Source: CBDAPX01 sp965198725
GTDB taxonomy: Bacteria; Pseudomonadota; Alphaproteobacteria; Rhodobacterales; Rhodobacteraceae
Direction of reading: 5' to 3'
Assembly (NCBI GenBank): GCA_965198725.1
Contig: CBDAPX010000002.1
Location: forward strand, 434,001 to 498,000
Length of the DNA: 64,000 nucleotides
The notes beneath the pieces are model-generated. The model did not search any database and was not told the origin of the DNA. It saw only the letters and a program-made list of their open reading frames with translations. Numbering within the stretch: the first letter of the stretch is position 1; each line of letters starts with the position of its first letter. Position numbers and translations under genes: made by a program. Of this stretch, positions 17,387 to 25,872 are shown in pieces.

Positions 17387-17818
17387 TCACAAAACGCCGA
17401 TTTCGGCCAAGGCGCGGTTAAGCTCGGGCGGCAGGGCGTCTTCTTGCGCGCGGCCCGGCGGCAAATCGCGCGGCGCATCTTCGGGTTTGAGATAGCGCCA
17501 GCGCTGGAACGGGCGTTTTGGGGCGGATTGCGTGCGGACGATTTCGGGGTCAAGGACAATGCTGCAGCGGGTGATGTCATCTTGTCCAACGACTTCGTCG
17601 AGACGGAGAATGCGCTGACGACAGAGCACCAGGCCTTTGAAGACCCAGTAAAGCGATCCGCCGTTCAAAAGCTCGTCTGACCGCTTGGGCCACATCCGGG
17701 TGACATGGCGCGGATGCCCGTCGGCCCCCTTGGCGCGCGCGGTGCTTTGCCAGGCTTCCAGATCCTCGACTTTCTCTGCACCGACGCAGAGCTTGATCAG
17801 GTTTACGGTTTTATCCAC
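17387..17818 (-). CDS. DUF1489 family protein
   Basis: A 143-residue protein of a family found almost only in Alphaproteobacteria. It begins 'VNLIKLCVGAEKVEDLEAW' and contains 'HVTRMWPKRSDELLNGGSLY' and 'CRQRILRLDEVVGQDD', all family-typical. No catalytic residues are known, and I assign no function. The start is a GTG at 17818. It is divergent from nrdJ across 111 bases that hold the candidate NrdR boxes, and it abuts hisG tail to tail. Confidence 0.85.
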   Translation of the reverse strand: MDKTVNLIKLCVGAEKVEDLEAWQSTARAKGADGHPRHVTRMWPKRSDELLNGGSLYWVFKGLVLCRQRILRLDEVVGQDDITRCSIVLDPEIVRTQSAPKRPFQRWRYLKPEDAPRDLPPGRAQEDALPPELNRALAEIGVL

Positions 17819-17834
17819 AGAGTCGTCCCCAAGC

Positions 17835-17881
17835 CACCCTTATATTGTAGTCTGTTTGAAAGTGGGTGCAAATTGTTGTGG
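17835..17881 (+). promoter_or_regulatory. Candidate tandem NrdR boxes upstream of nrdJ
   Basis: Two partial matches to the NrdR box consensus ACACAATATATTGTGT lie at 17835-17850 (core TATATTGT) and 17866-17881 (GCAAATTGTTGTGG). Each matches about nine of 16 positions, so the individual sites are weak, but their centres are 31 bases apart, the spacing expected for paired NrdR sites. They lie about 50-95 bases before the nrdJ start. Confidence 0.35.
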
Positions 17882-17929
17882 AGTGCGCTAGGTTGTTTGT
17901 CCGCCAACCCTCCGCAATAAGGATTCGAC

Positions 17930-20230
17930 ATGTCTGCCTTTGCTGCCCCGATTGCTGAACAGATTTGGGATATGAAGTATCGGTTCAAAAAGGCCGATGG
18001 CACCCCCATTGATCAAACGGTCGAAGACACCTGGCGGCGGATCGCGCGCGATCTTGCGTCGGTCGAAAGCGACCCGTTGGTTTGGGAAGACAGATTTTAT
18101 CAGGCCTTGGCGGATTTCAAATACTTGCCGGCGGGCCGGATCACAGCGGGCGCGGGCACAGCGCGTCAGGTGACGCTGTTCAATTGTTTTGTTATGGGCA
18201 CAATCCCCGATAGCATGGGCGGGATTTTCGGCATGCTGAAAGAGGCTGCGCTGACCATGCAGCAAGGCGGTGGCATCGGCTATGATTTCAGCACGATCCG
18301 GCCTAAGGGCGCAGATGTGAAAGGTGTGGCGGCGGATGCCAGCGGACCGTTGAGTTTCATGGATGTCTGGGACGCGATGTGCCGGACCATCATGTCGGCG
18401 GGATCTCGGCGCGGCGCGATGATGGCCACGATGCGCTGTGACCATCCGGATATCGAGGATTTCGTGACCGCCAAATCGGACCCGGCCCGGTTGCGCATGT
18501 TCAATGTGTCGGTGCTGGTAACGGATGCGTTCATGGATGCGGTCAAGGCCGATGGTCCGTGGGATTTGCAGTTTGACGGCAAGGTCTATCGCACGCTGCA
18601 GGCGCGCGAGCTTTGGAACAAGATCATGCAGGCCACGTATGATTATGCCGAGCCGGGGGTGATCTTTATCGACCGGATCAATGCGTCCAACAATCTGAAC
18701 TATGTGGAAACGATTGCGGCGACGAACCCGTGTGGCGAGCAGCCGTTGCCGCCTTATGGCGCGTGTCTTCTGGGGTCGATCAATATGGCCCGTTTGGTCA
18801 GTGAGCCCTTTGAAGAGAACGCATCATTGAACGAGGATGCGCTGCAGGAGTTGGTGGCTACGGCGATCCGCATGATGGACAATGTCGTCGATGCCTCGAA
18901 GTTCCCGCTGCCCGAACAACAGGCCGAGGCCCAGAACAAGCGGCGGATCGGACTTGGGGTGACGGGTCTTGCGGATGCGCTGTTGATGATGGGGTTGCGC
19001 TATGGCTCGGACGGGGCGGCGCGACAAACCGAACGCTGGTTGCACGCGATCGCCCGCGCCGCATACCTGGCGTCGGTGCAATTGGCGCGGGAAAAAGGCG
19101 CCTTCCCGCTCTTTGAAGCCGAGGCATATCTAGCCAGTGGGACGATGCAGCAGATGGATGAGGATGTGCGCGACGCCATCCGGGAACATGGTATTCGAAA
19201 TGCCTTGCTGACATCGATTGCGCCCACAGGCACCATATCTCTTTATGCGGGCAATGTCTCATCGGGCATCGAGCCGGTCTTTGCCTATGCCTATACCCGC
19301 AAGGTGTTGCAACGCGACGGGTCGCGCACAGAGGAAGAGGTGGTCGATTACGCGGTCCAGATGTGGCGGGACAAGCATGCTGATCGTGCTTTGCCCGACT
19401 ATTTCGTCAACGCGCAGACCCTGACGCCCTCTGATCACGTAAAGATGCAGGCGGCGGCACAGAAATGGATCGACAGTTCGATTTCCAAGACAATCAATTG
19501 CCCCGAAGACATCAGTTTTTCGGATTTCAAGGACGTGTATATGCAGGCCTGGGATCAGGGCTGTAAGGGCTGTACCACCTATCGGCCGAATGATGTCACC
19601 GGATCGGTATTGAGTATTTCGGAAGAGAAGAAGGACAAAGACAACGCGCCATTGGAGGTTGTCGCCACTGGGGATGATGAACCAGCGATACCGCATGGCG
19701 ATGTCATTTACATGTCCGAGCCGTTGGATCGTCCGCAGGCGCTGGAAGGCAGCACCTATAAGCTGAAATGGCCGGATAGCGAGCACGCGATCTATATCAC
19801 GATCAACGACATCGTGGTGGCCGGGCGGCGACGGCCGTTTGAGGTGTTCGTGAATTCCAAAAACATGGAGCATTACGCGTGGACGTTGGCGTTGACTCGG
19901 ATGATCTCGGCGGTGTTCCGGCGCGGTGGGGATGTGTCCTTTGTCGTGGAAGAGTTGAAAGCCGTGTTTGATCCACGCGGTGGCGCTTGGGTGCAGGGTA
20001 AGTATATCCCGTCGATCCTGGCGGCGATTGGCGGTGTCATCGAACGGCACATGATTTCCATAGGCTTTATCGAGGGTGAGGGGATGGGCCTGAAATCCGA
20101 TCCGCAAGCCCAAGTGGTCAACACGGATGCACCGCGGGGGGCCGCCTGTCCGAGCTGTGGTCAGTTCGATATGCGTATGGTTGAGGGCTGTATGACCTGC
20201 GGCAGTTGCGGATACAGCAAGTGCGGGTGA
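17930..20230 (+). CDS. nrdJ: Adenosylcobalamin-dependent (class II) ribonucleotide reductase
   Basis: A 766-residue class II reductase that makes deoxyribonucleotides with coenzyme B12 and without oxygen. The active-site radical triad region is 'NPCGEQPLPPYG' with Cys268 and Glu270; 'TGTISLYAGNVSSGIEPVF' is the substrate-phosphate region. The C-terminal tail has paired cysteines ('CPSCGQF', 'CMTCGSCGYSKCG') for re-reduction by thioredoxin. AAGGA lies six bases before the ATG. Around residues 560-568 the chain contains 'SISEEKK' encoded by a 22-base stretch identical to the repeat inside xdhB. It is placed in a linker after the last catalytic barrel segment, so activity is probably unaffected. 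Confidence 0.95.
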   Translation: MSAFAAPIAEQIWDMKYRFKKADGTPIDQTVEDTWRRIARDLASVESDPLVWEDRFYQALADFKYLPAGRITAGAGTARQVTLFNCFVMGTIPDSMGGIFGMLKEAALTMQQGGGIGYDFSTIRPKGADVKGVAADASGPLSFMDVWDAMCRTIMSAGSRRGAMMATMRCDHPDIEDFVTAKSDPARLRMFNVSVLVTDAFMDAVKADGPWDLQFDGKVYRTLQARELWNKIMQATYDYAEPGVIFIDRINASNNLNYVETIAATNPCGEQPLPPYGACLLGSINMARLVSEPFEENASLNEDALQELVATAIRMMDNVVDASKFPLPEQQAEAQNKRRIGLGVTGLADALLMMGLRYGSDGAARQTERWLHAIARAAYLASVQLAREKGAFPLFEAEAYLASGTMQQMDEDVRDAIREHGIRNALLTSIAPTGTISLYAGNVSSGIEPVFAYAYTRKVLQRDGSRTEEEVVDYAVQMWRDKHADRALPDYFVNAQTLTPSDHVKMQAAAQKWIDSSISKTINCPEDISFSDFKDVYMQAWDQGCKGCTTYRPNDVTGSVLSISEEKKDKDNAPLEVVATGDDEPAIPHGDVIYMSEPLDRPQALEGSTYKLKWPDSEHAIYITINDIVVAGRRRPFEVFVNSKNMEHYAWTLALTRMISAVFRRGGDVSFVVEELKAVFDPRGGAWVQGKYIPSILAAIGGVIERHMISIGFIEGEGMGLKSDPQAQVVNTDAPRGAACPSCGQFDMRMVEGCMTCGSCGYSKCG
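19612..19634 (+). repeat. In-frame GAGTATTT repeat segment inside nrdJ
   Basis: GAGTATTTCGGAAGAGAAGAAG at this site is identical over 22 bases to the element in xdhB (4818-4853, opposite strand). It is read in the same frame as there and encodes SISEEKK. The 5' hairpin half is not clearly conserved here. Confidence 0.6.
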
Positions 20231-20361
20231 TCAACATGTGGCGTTTTGGTCATGGGTGAACGCAAAAACCTGCGTCAAATGCGATTTGGGGGCTAGTCGG
20301 GCGAATCACCAATCGCTACAAGGTTCGTGCGCTTGGGGGGGAACCAAGAGCGGAACAGATT

Positions 20362-21387
20362 ATGCTGCGAAATATTGTTTTGGTAAGCGTCTTTGCCTTG
20401 CCTGCCTTTGTTCCATTGGCAGCGCAATCGTTTTTGCCAGAAAAGGTTGAGCAAGAAGCAACGTTGCCGACGCAGCCAGTGGCAAAGGGTGTGGAACCCG
20501 TATCGCAGGCCGACAATAATCCGTTTGAAACGCAGGGAAGGCGGCTGCGGCTGGGGTATGGTCGGCTGGTGACCAATGACCTTTTTGGCGATGGCAAGGA
20601 TCGCTGGCGCACGGGTTCTATTTCGACGTCGCGCGTGTGGGGGTATGATTGGAACGGGGCCGCGCCACAGCAATTCGGAGAGCTGCTTGAATTTCGGTTG
20701 CACAGTCAGATCATACAGGGCGAAAGCCTTCGTAAGCCGGCAGATGATGATCGGCCTTGGGCGGGTGTGCTGTCTTTTGGTTTGCATACGCATGCCCAGT
20801 ACAATCAGTTGGACTATGCGGTCGGTATTGATGTCAACGTGATTGGGCCGCAGACCAATCTCGATAATTTTCAGACATGGTTTCACCGTCTGATTGATGC
20901 GTCAGAACCCAGCGATGAGGTTCTGGACGCCCAGATTGGCAATGCCATACGACCGACCCTGGTGGCCGAGGCAGGGCGCAGTTTTTCCTTGGCGCAGAAT
21001 ACATCTGTCCGACCTTTCGCCGAGCTTCGTGCAGGGGACGAAACGCTGGTCCGTTTTGGCGCGGATGTCACCTTCGGCGGTTTCGGATTGGGCGAATTAA
21101 TGGTGCGTGAAGTTGTGAGTGGACAGCGTTATCGCGCGGTGCGCAGTCCCAATACCGGACTGTCCTTAGTGGTTGGGGGGGATATCGCCTGTGTGGCCGA
21201 TAGCATCCATCTGCCGGAAAGCAGGGGGTATGAGCTGACGTCGCATCGTGACCGGCTGCGCGCGGGGGTGCATTGGCAGGGTGAAGGCGCGTCTGCGTTT
21301 TATGGACTAACCTATCTGGGTAAAGAATTTGAAGCGCAGGATGAAGGGCAACTCGTCGATTCCATTCGGCTTCAATATGAGTTTTGA
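20362..21387 (+). CDS. LpxR-family (DUF2219) lipid A deacylase-like outer membrane protein
   Basis: A 341-residue exported protein with a cleavable signal peptide ending near 'VPLAAQS'. LpxR removes the 3'-acyloxyacyl group of lipid A in the outer membrane. Family marks include 'LVTNDLFGDGKDRW' with Asn72 and the 'GPQTNLDNFQTWFHRLI' region with His175, probable counterparts of the LpxR catalytic Asn and His. The rest has alternating strands and ends in a phenylalanine ('LQYEF'), typical of beta-barrel insertion. It stands alone after nrdJ. The 131-base gap before it shows no clear element. Confidence 0.8.
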   Translation: MLRNIVLVSVFALPAFVPLAAQSFLPEKVEQEATLPTQPVAKGVEPVSQADNNPFETQGRRLRLGYGRLVTNDLFGDGKDRWRTGSISTSRVWGYDWNGAAPQQFGELLEFRLHSQIIQGESLRKPADDDRPWAGVLSFGLHTHAQYNQLDYAVGIDVNVIGPQTNLDNFQTWFHRLIDASEPSDEVLDAQIGNAIRPTLVAEAGRSFSLAQNTSVRPFAELRAGDETLVRFGADVTFGGFGLGELMVREVVSGQRYRAVRSPNTGLSLVVGGDIACVADSIHLPESRGYELTSHRDRLRAGVHWQGEGASAFYGLTYLGKEFEAQDEGQLVDSIRLQYEF

Positions 21388-21581
21388 TCGCAGACCGACT
21401 TTATACAGGCTTGGTCGCGGCACGCGAAGACGCTGGCCAGAGTCATCATATTCCGTGAGCTGAATCTCAATGCTCTTGTTTAAGAAAATCGCCTAACTGG
21501 CGGTAAACAAATAGCTTCCCAGCGAATCAAAACTCTGATAATCTCAGCCCAATAAAAAAGATAAGGCAGGCATGCAGGCAG

Positions 21582-22646
21582 ATGAAAACGGGCTTTTTGG
21601 GCGCGTTCGTCATTTCCTGGTCGCAGACGGAGCTAGATGGTCTCAGCGCCCCACCAATGGAGGCGCTGACGACAGGTGCAGCATGGGCATGGCGTGGCCA
21701 ATCCGTGCGTGTAGATGGACCGAGTGAAGTGTTGCGGCTGGATCGAGCGGACGGCGAGGCAAGCATCCGGCGACGAGCGGCGCGCTCTGTGCGCAGGTTG
21801 GTGGGCGCAGCAGTGGATCCTTCCAAGGATATTGGTGACTTTGCCGAAACCGATCCCGTCATGGATGCCAGTTTTGTTGTGACCGATGGCAGCAAAAGCT
21901 ACACCGTGACGTTAATTGAAACAGGACCGCATTCGCGTCCTTTGTTGCTCTTCGTGAACGAATTGCCGCCGACGGATACGGATCTTTGGGTGGTGCACTA
22001 TAACGTCCGCGCTGACACGGCATCGCTGGGCGATCACGCCAGCGGGGGCGTCATTTGTTTTACGCCGGGCACTTGGATTGACACGCCGCTGGGGCCGCGC
22101 CGGGTCGAGGATTTGCGCGAAGGTGAGCATGTCATGACGCGCGACAACGGCTCGCAAGAGGTTCTTTGGATCGGCAGTCGTAAGATGACCGGCGCGCGGC
22201 TTTTCGTGATGCCGCATCTGCGGCCTGTGCGGATCGCGGCGGGCGCATTGGGGATCGAAAGACCGGAAGAAGAGTTGCTGGTGTCGCCGGAACATCGCTT
22301 GCTTGTCCGGGGGCGGGCAGCGCAGGCCTTGTTTAATACACCAGAGGTTCTGGTTTCTGCCCGGGATTTGGTGAACGGTCAGAATGTCCGTGTCGATCTG
22401 AATGTGCGCGAGGTAACCTATGTGCACCTTATGCTGAAGAACCATCAGATCCTGTGGGCCAATGGGGTCGAAACCGAAAGCTTCCATCCTGCGAATACCG
22501 CCCTATCGACCCTATCGGATCGTGACCGCCAGCGCTTGTTGTCGATGCGTCCGGACCTTGAACAGGACCCTCATACCTATGGCAGCTATGCCCGTCGGAA
22601 CCTGTCCGCGTCCGAGGCTGCCATCATGATGCACGAAGCGGCCTGA
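21582..22646 (+). CDS. Hint-domain (Hint_2) protein
   Basis: A 354-residue protein of a type abundant in Roseobacters. Residues 1-155 form a variable N-terminal part; the Hint_2 domain starts at Cys159 in 'CFTPGTWIDTPLGPRRVEDL' and continues through 'VSPEHRLLVRG' and 'VHLMLKNHQILWANGVETES'. Hint domains are self-processing folds related to inteins and hedgehog, but cleavage has not been shown for most Hint_2 proteins, and no obvious downstream extein exists. There is no signal peptide; similar proteins are often exported by type I systems. The 194 bases before it (21388-21581) carry only an AT-rich patch with a GATAAT-like -10. Confidence 0.8.
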   Translation: MKTGFLGAFVISWSQTELDGLSAPPMEALTTGAAWAWRGQSVRVDGPSEVLRLDRADGEASIRRRAARSVRRLVGAAVDPSKDIGDFAETDPVMDASFVVTDGSKSYTVTLIETGPHSRPLLLFVNELPPTDTDLWVVHYNVRADTASLGDHASGGVICFTPGTWIDTPLGPRRVEDLREGEHVMTRDNGSQEVLWIGSRKMTGARLFVMPHLRPVRIAAGALGIERPEEELLVSPEHRLLVRGRAAQALFNTPEVLVSARDLVNGQNVRVDLNVREVTYVHLMLKNHQILWANGVETESFHPANTALSTLSDRDRQRLLSMRPDLEQDPHTYGSYARRNLSASEAAIMMHEAA

Positions 22647-22674
22647 TTTCCCTAAAATACCTGCGGGGTCTGTC

Positions 22675-22702
22675 TTGACAGGCTCCGTTTGCGTGGTAAA
22701 AG
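22675..22702 (+). promoter_or_regulatory. rpsD promoter candidate
   Basis: A perfect TTGACA at 22675-22680 is followed after 15-17 bases by GTAAAA/AAAAGC. The -35 box is strong, the -10 weak. It would give a leader of about 115 bases before the rpsD start. Confidence 0.45.
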
Positions 22703-22723
22703 CGCGCCTTCATTGGTGTTGGT

Positions 22724-22797
22724 GGCCCCTGCAAGGGGATGCCTGTCGGGTCAAAGACCAGAGGACAACGCCCTTCATAGTGGCCCGCCTGTCGGGC
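22724..22797 (+). promoter_or_regulatory. Structured rpsD leader (possible S4 autoregulatory site)
   Basis: Three hairpins can be drawn in the leader: GGCCCCTGCAAGGGGATGCC at 22724-22743, GGTC-AAA-GACC at 22749-22759, and GCCCG-CCTGT-CGGGC at 22783-22797. The 10-mer GCCTGTCGGG occurs twice, allowing alternative pairing. The last hairpin ends 14 bases before the Shine-Dalgarno sequence. S4 is known to repress its own synthesis in E. coli and Bacillus through unrelated leaders; a similar role here is inference. Confidence 0.4.
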
Positions 22798-22823
22798 TTC
22801 GACAATAACGAAGGAGATCAGCC

Positions 22824-23444
22824 GTGACCAAACGCACGTCTGCCAAGTACAAAATCGATCGCCGCATGGGCGAAAACATTTGGGGTCGGCCCAAATCCCC
22901 CGTCAACCGTCGTGAATATGGCCCCGGTCAGCACGGTCAGCGCCGCAAAGGCAAACTGTCCGACTTTGGCATTCAGCTGCGCGCAAAACAAAAGCTGAAA
23001 GGCTATTATGGCGACCTGACAGAAAAACAGTTCCGCCGCATCTATGCCGAAGCTGAGCGTGTCAAAGGCGACACCGGTGAAAACCTGATCGGTTTGTTGG
23101 AGCGCCGCCTGGACGCTGTTGTCTACCGCGCGAAATTCGTGCCGACTGTTTTTGCGGCCCGTCAGTTCGTGAACCACGGCCATGTCAAAGTGAACGGTCG
23201 CAAGGTCAACATCCCGTCCTATCGCGTCAAAGAAGGCGACGTGATCGAAGTGCGTGACCGGTCCAAGCAATTGGCAGTTCTGCTGGAAGCAACTCAGCTT
23301 CCAGAGCGCGATGTTCCTGACTACATCGAAGCCGATCACTCCAAGATGTCCGCAACCTTCGTGCGCACACCGGCATTGGGCGATGTGCCTTACCCGGTGA
23401 TCATGGAGCCGAACCTGGTTGTTGAATTCTACGCGAAGAACTGA
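22824..23444 (+). CDS. rpsD: 30S ribosomal protein S4
   Basis: A 206-residue S4 protein, a primary 16S rRNA binder that starts assembly of the 30S body. The N-terminal 'RTSAKYKIDRRMGENIWG' and 'PVNRREYGPGQHGQRR' and the S4 RNA-binding domain 'RRLDAVVYRAKFVPTVFAAR' are plain. The start is a GTG at 22824 with AAGGAG eight bases before it. It is a stand-alone gene, as in other Rhodobacterales, with its own promoter, a structured leader and a strong terminator. Confidence 0.97.
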   Translation: MTKRTSAKYKIDRRMGENIWGRPKSPVNRREYGPGQHGQRRKGKLSDFGIQLRAKQKLKGYYGDLTEKQFRRIYAEAERVKGDTGENLIGLLERRLDAVVYRAKFVPTVFAARQFVNHGHVKVNGRKVNIPSYRVKEGDVIEVRDRSKQLAVLLEATQLPERDVPDYIEADHSKMSATFVRTPALGDVPYPVIMEPNLVVEFYAKN

Positions 23445-23469
23445 TCTTCGCCGACATTCCGATGCATGC

Positions 23470-23503
23470 GACCGCGCTGGGTTCAGCGCGGTCGTTTTCG
23501 TTT
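23470..23503 (+). terminator. Rho-independent terminator of rpsD
   Basis: A perfect 10-bp stem (GACCGCGCTG / CAGCGCGGTC) with a GGTT loop is followed by GTTTTCGTTT, 26 bases after the rpsD stop. The next 130 bases up to the beta-helix gene show no further feature. Confidence 0.9.
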
Positions 23504-23636
23504 GTGACGTTGCGTCTAAACATAAGAGAGGTGGAATATCAGGCGCGACGTCAACCGCGCCGGCCCCTTGTTCTGATCACGCAAGCGTGAATAGCTGGGG
23601 CACCAACCCCGCCAGAGACGCGCAAGGGAGGAACAT

Positions 23637-24888
23637 ATGCTGCGTTACGTATTGCCGATCATGGCCCTGACAGCTGGAACAGTCAGCGCCGAAATCATCG
23701 AGATCGCACCCGGACCGGATGCTGAAGCGGCGATCCAAGAGGCGTTGATCCTGGCAGAGCCGGGCGACGAGATCGTTTTGGCCGCCGGCTTTTATGATAT
23801 TCGCAACCAACTGTCGTTGGCCATCGATGACATTACGGTGCGGGGCGCCGGTATGGATCAGTCAATCCTGAGCTTCAAGAACCAGACAGGCGGGTCTGAA
23901 GGGCTCTTGGTCACCGGCAATGGTGCCATTCTGCAGGACTTCGCGGTCGAGGATTCGTTGGGGGACGGGATCAAATCCAAGGGCGTCGATGGCATTGCCA
24001 TGATCCGGGTGCGCACGGAATGGACCAATGGACCAGATCCGGAAAACGGGGCCTATGGGCTATATCCGGTGCAGTCCAAGAACGTTCTGATTGATGGGGC
24101 TGTGGCCATCGGTGCCAGTGATGCCGGTATCTATGTGGGTCAATCCGAAAATATCATCGTCCGCAACAGCCGTGGTGAGTTTAATGTCGCTGGGCTGGAG
24201 ATCGAGAACAGCTATTACGCTGATGTCTATAACAACCATCTTGAAAACAATACCGGCGGCATCCTGATCTTTGACCTGCCGGATTTGCCGCAACAAGGTG
24301 GGCATGACGTTCGCGTTTTTGACAATGTCTCGATCAACAACAACACCAAGAACTTTGCACCCGAGGGCAACATCGTTGGGATCGTACCGGCGGGTACCGG
24401 CATGTTGATCATGGCCAATACGGATGTTGAAGTGTTCGGTAACCGGTTCGAAGACAACAAGACGGTAAACCTTATCCTTGGCTCTTATGTCGAAGAAACC
24501 GAAGATCCAAATTACCAGAAACACCCCCGTCGTGTATATCCACTCCAACACCTTCGGGCCCAGCGGACAGGACCCGGATGACAGCGAGTTTGGCAATGTC
24601 CTGCGCGAAGTGGTCGGCGCGCCGGTGCCAAACATCGTCTATGACGGTGTGATGCCTGTTGCGCGGTATCTGACGATCGGCCTGAAAAAGGAAGATCGCC
24701 ATTCGATCCATTCCAACGATCACGGCGGTATGGAACCTTATGCCAATGCGGACTTTATTGGCCATTTCGGTCTCAGCTGGCTGCACAAGGTCACCCGCGA
24801 CGTCACCGAACATGATGCAGAGCTTCCGCGCCTGAAACCGGCTGTGGTCACCATCCGGGGGCAGGTCGTCAACGATCTGGTGTATTGA
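23637..24888 (+). pseudogene. Parallel beta-helix protein (TIGR03805-like), broken by a one-base frameshift
   Basis: The frame from 23637 gives an exported beta-helix protein (signal peptide ending 'TVSAE', repeats such as 'IIVRNSRGEFNVAGLEIENS'). It leaves the family sequence at about residue 297, at a run of five C (24524-24528), and stops at 24581. The expected continuation, 'VVYIHSNTFGPSGQDP', is in the next frame and runs to 24888. Removing one C joins the two into a protein of about 416 residues, the usual size. The upstream ribosome site is AAGGGAGGAAC. This is either a real inactivating mutation or a sequencing error in a homopolymer. The family is regularly encoded next to a TIGR03806 diheme cytochrome, as here; function unknown. 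Confidence 0.8.
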
Positions 24889-25862
24889 TGTTGCTGCGCG
24901 CCATTGCTTTTGCTTTGGGGTTCGGCGTATTTACCGCCCCCGCAATCGCCGACGTGAACGACGCGGCGATTTTGGGCAAAAAGCCCCCGAAAAAGCTGTC
25001 TGAATTCGGCTTTTTCACCGATATCGCGGCGATGACACCGGACGCGGCGTTGGTGTCATATGATCTGACCGCGCCGCTGTTTTCGGATTATGCGGACAAA
25101 ACCCGCTATATCTACACACCCTCTGCCGCGCCTTATCAAACGGACGGCGTTCTTGATTTTCCCGTTGGTGCAGCGCTGATCAAGACCTTTCATTATGGCG
25201 AACACCGGATCGAAACGCGTGTTCTGTTGCACCAAGAGGCGGGCTGGACGGCTTTTCCGTATCTTTGGAATGAAGACGGTACCGATGCGGTTCTGAAAAT
25301 TGCGGGCAAAACGCTGGACCTCGACACGAAATATGGGCCGGTCACCTATCGTGTGCCGAATTTCAATCAATGCAAAGGCTGTCATGTGGACGCGGACAAC
25401 GCGTTCCAACCTATCGGTCCCAAGGTGCGCAATCTGAATAAGGGCGATCAGTTGGCCCATCTGGTGGCCGCTGGCGCCTTGGCTGAGGCACCCAATGATG
25501 CGCCTGTGACCCCCGACTATATGGACGAAAGCGTTGCGCTCGATCTGCGGGCGCGGGCTTATCTGGATGCCAATTGTGCCCATTGCCACGCGCCGGGTCT
25601 GCCTGCGGATACCTCTGGGCTGTACCTTCATTGGGAAGAGGATCGACCGGTTCATCTGGGCGTGAACAAGCACCCGGTTGCGGCTGGCCGTGGTTCTGGT
25701 GGGCATTTGGTCGATATTGCACCGGGTGATCCGGACGCCTCGATCCTGCATTACAGGATGGCGTCAACTGATCCAGGCGTGATGATGCCAGAGATCGGGC
25801 GGTCCATCGTTCATCAAGAGGGTTTGCAACTGATCCGCGACTGGATTGCCGGGATGAACTGA
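24888..25862 (+). CDS. SO2930-family (TIGR03806) diheme c-type cytochrome
   Basis: A 324-residue exported protein with a signal peptide ending near 'APAIAD'. It has two c-type heme sites, CKGCH at residues 162-166 and CAHCH at 230-234. The family pattern 'KLSEFGFFTDIAAMTP' and 'YDLTAPLFSDYADKTRYIY' is clear. Its ATG shares one base with the stop of the beta-helix gene (TGATG), so both are translated together. The pair occurs together in many proteobacteria, presumably in the periplasm; its substrate is not known. Since it depends on coupling to the frameshifted gene, its expression may be reduced here if the frameshift is real. Confidence 0.9.
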   Translation: MLLRAIAFALGFGVFTAPAIADVNDAAILGKKPPKKLSEFGFFTDIAAMTPDAALVSYDLTAPLFSDYADKTRYIYTPSAAPYQTDGVLDFPVGAALIKTFHYGEHRIETRVLLHQEAGWTAFPYLWNEDGTDAVLKIAGKTLDLDTKYGPVTYRVPNFNQCKGCHVDADNAFQPIGPKVRNLNKGDQLAHLVAAGALAEAPNDAPVTPDYMDESVALDLRARAYLDANCAHCHAPGLPADTSGLYLHWEEDRPVHLGVNKHPVAAGRGSGGHLVDIAPGDPDASILHYRMASTDPGVMMPEIGRSIVHQEGLQLIRDWIAGMN

Positions 25863-25872
25863 GCCACTAGGC

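Noticed and set aside
18118..18140. CAAATACTTGCCGGCGG in nrdJ as a further repeat copy
   Set aside because: It matches only a few bases of the element and encodes the conserved FKYLPAGR motif of the reductase, so it is ordinary coding sequence.
24478..24888. The second part of the beta-helix locus as a separate gene
   Set aside because: It has no good start or ribosome site and continues the beta-helix family sequence exactly where the first frame leaves it, so it is the frameshifted 3' part of one gene.
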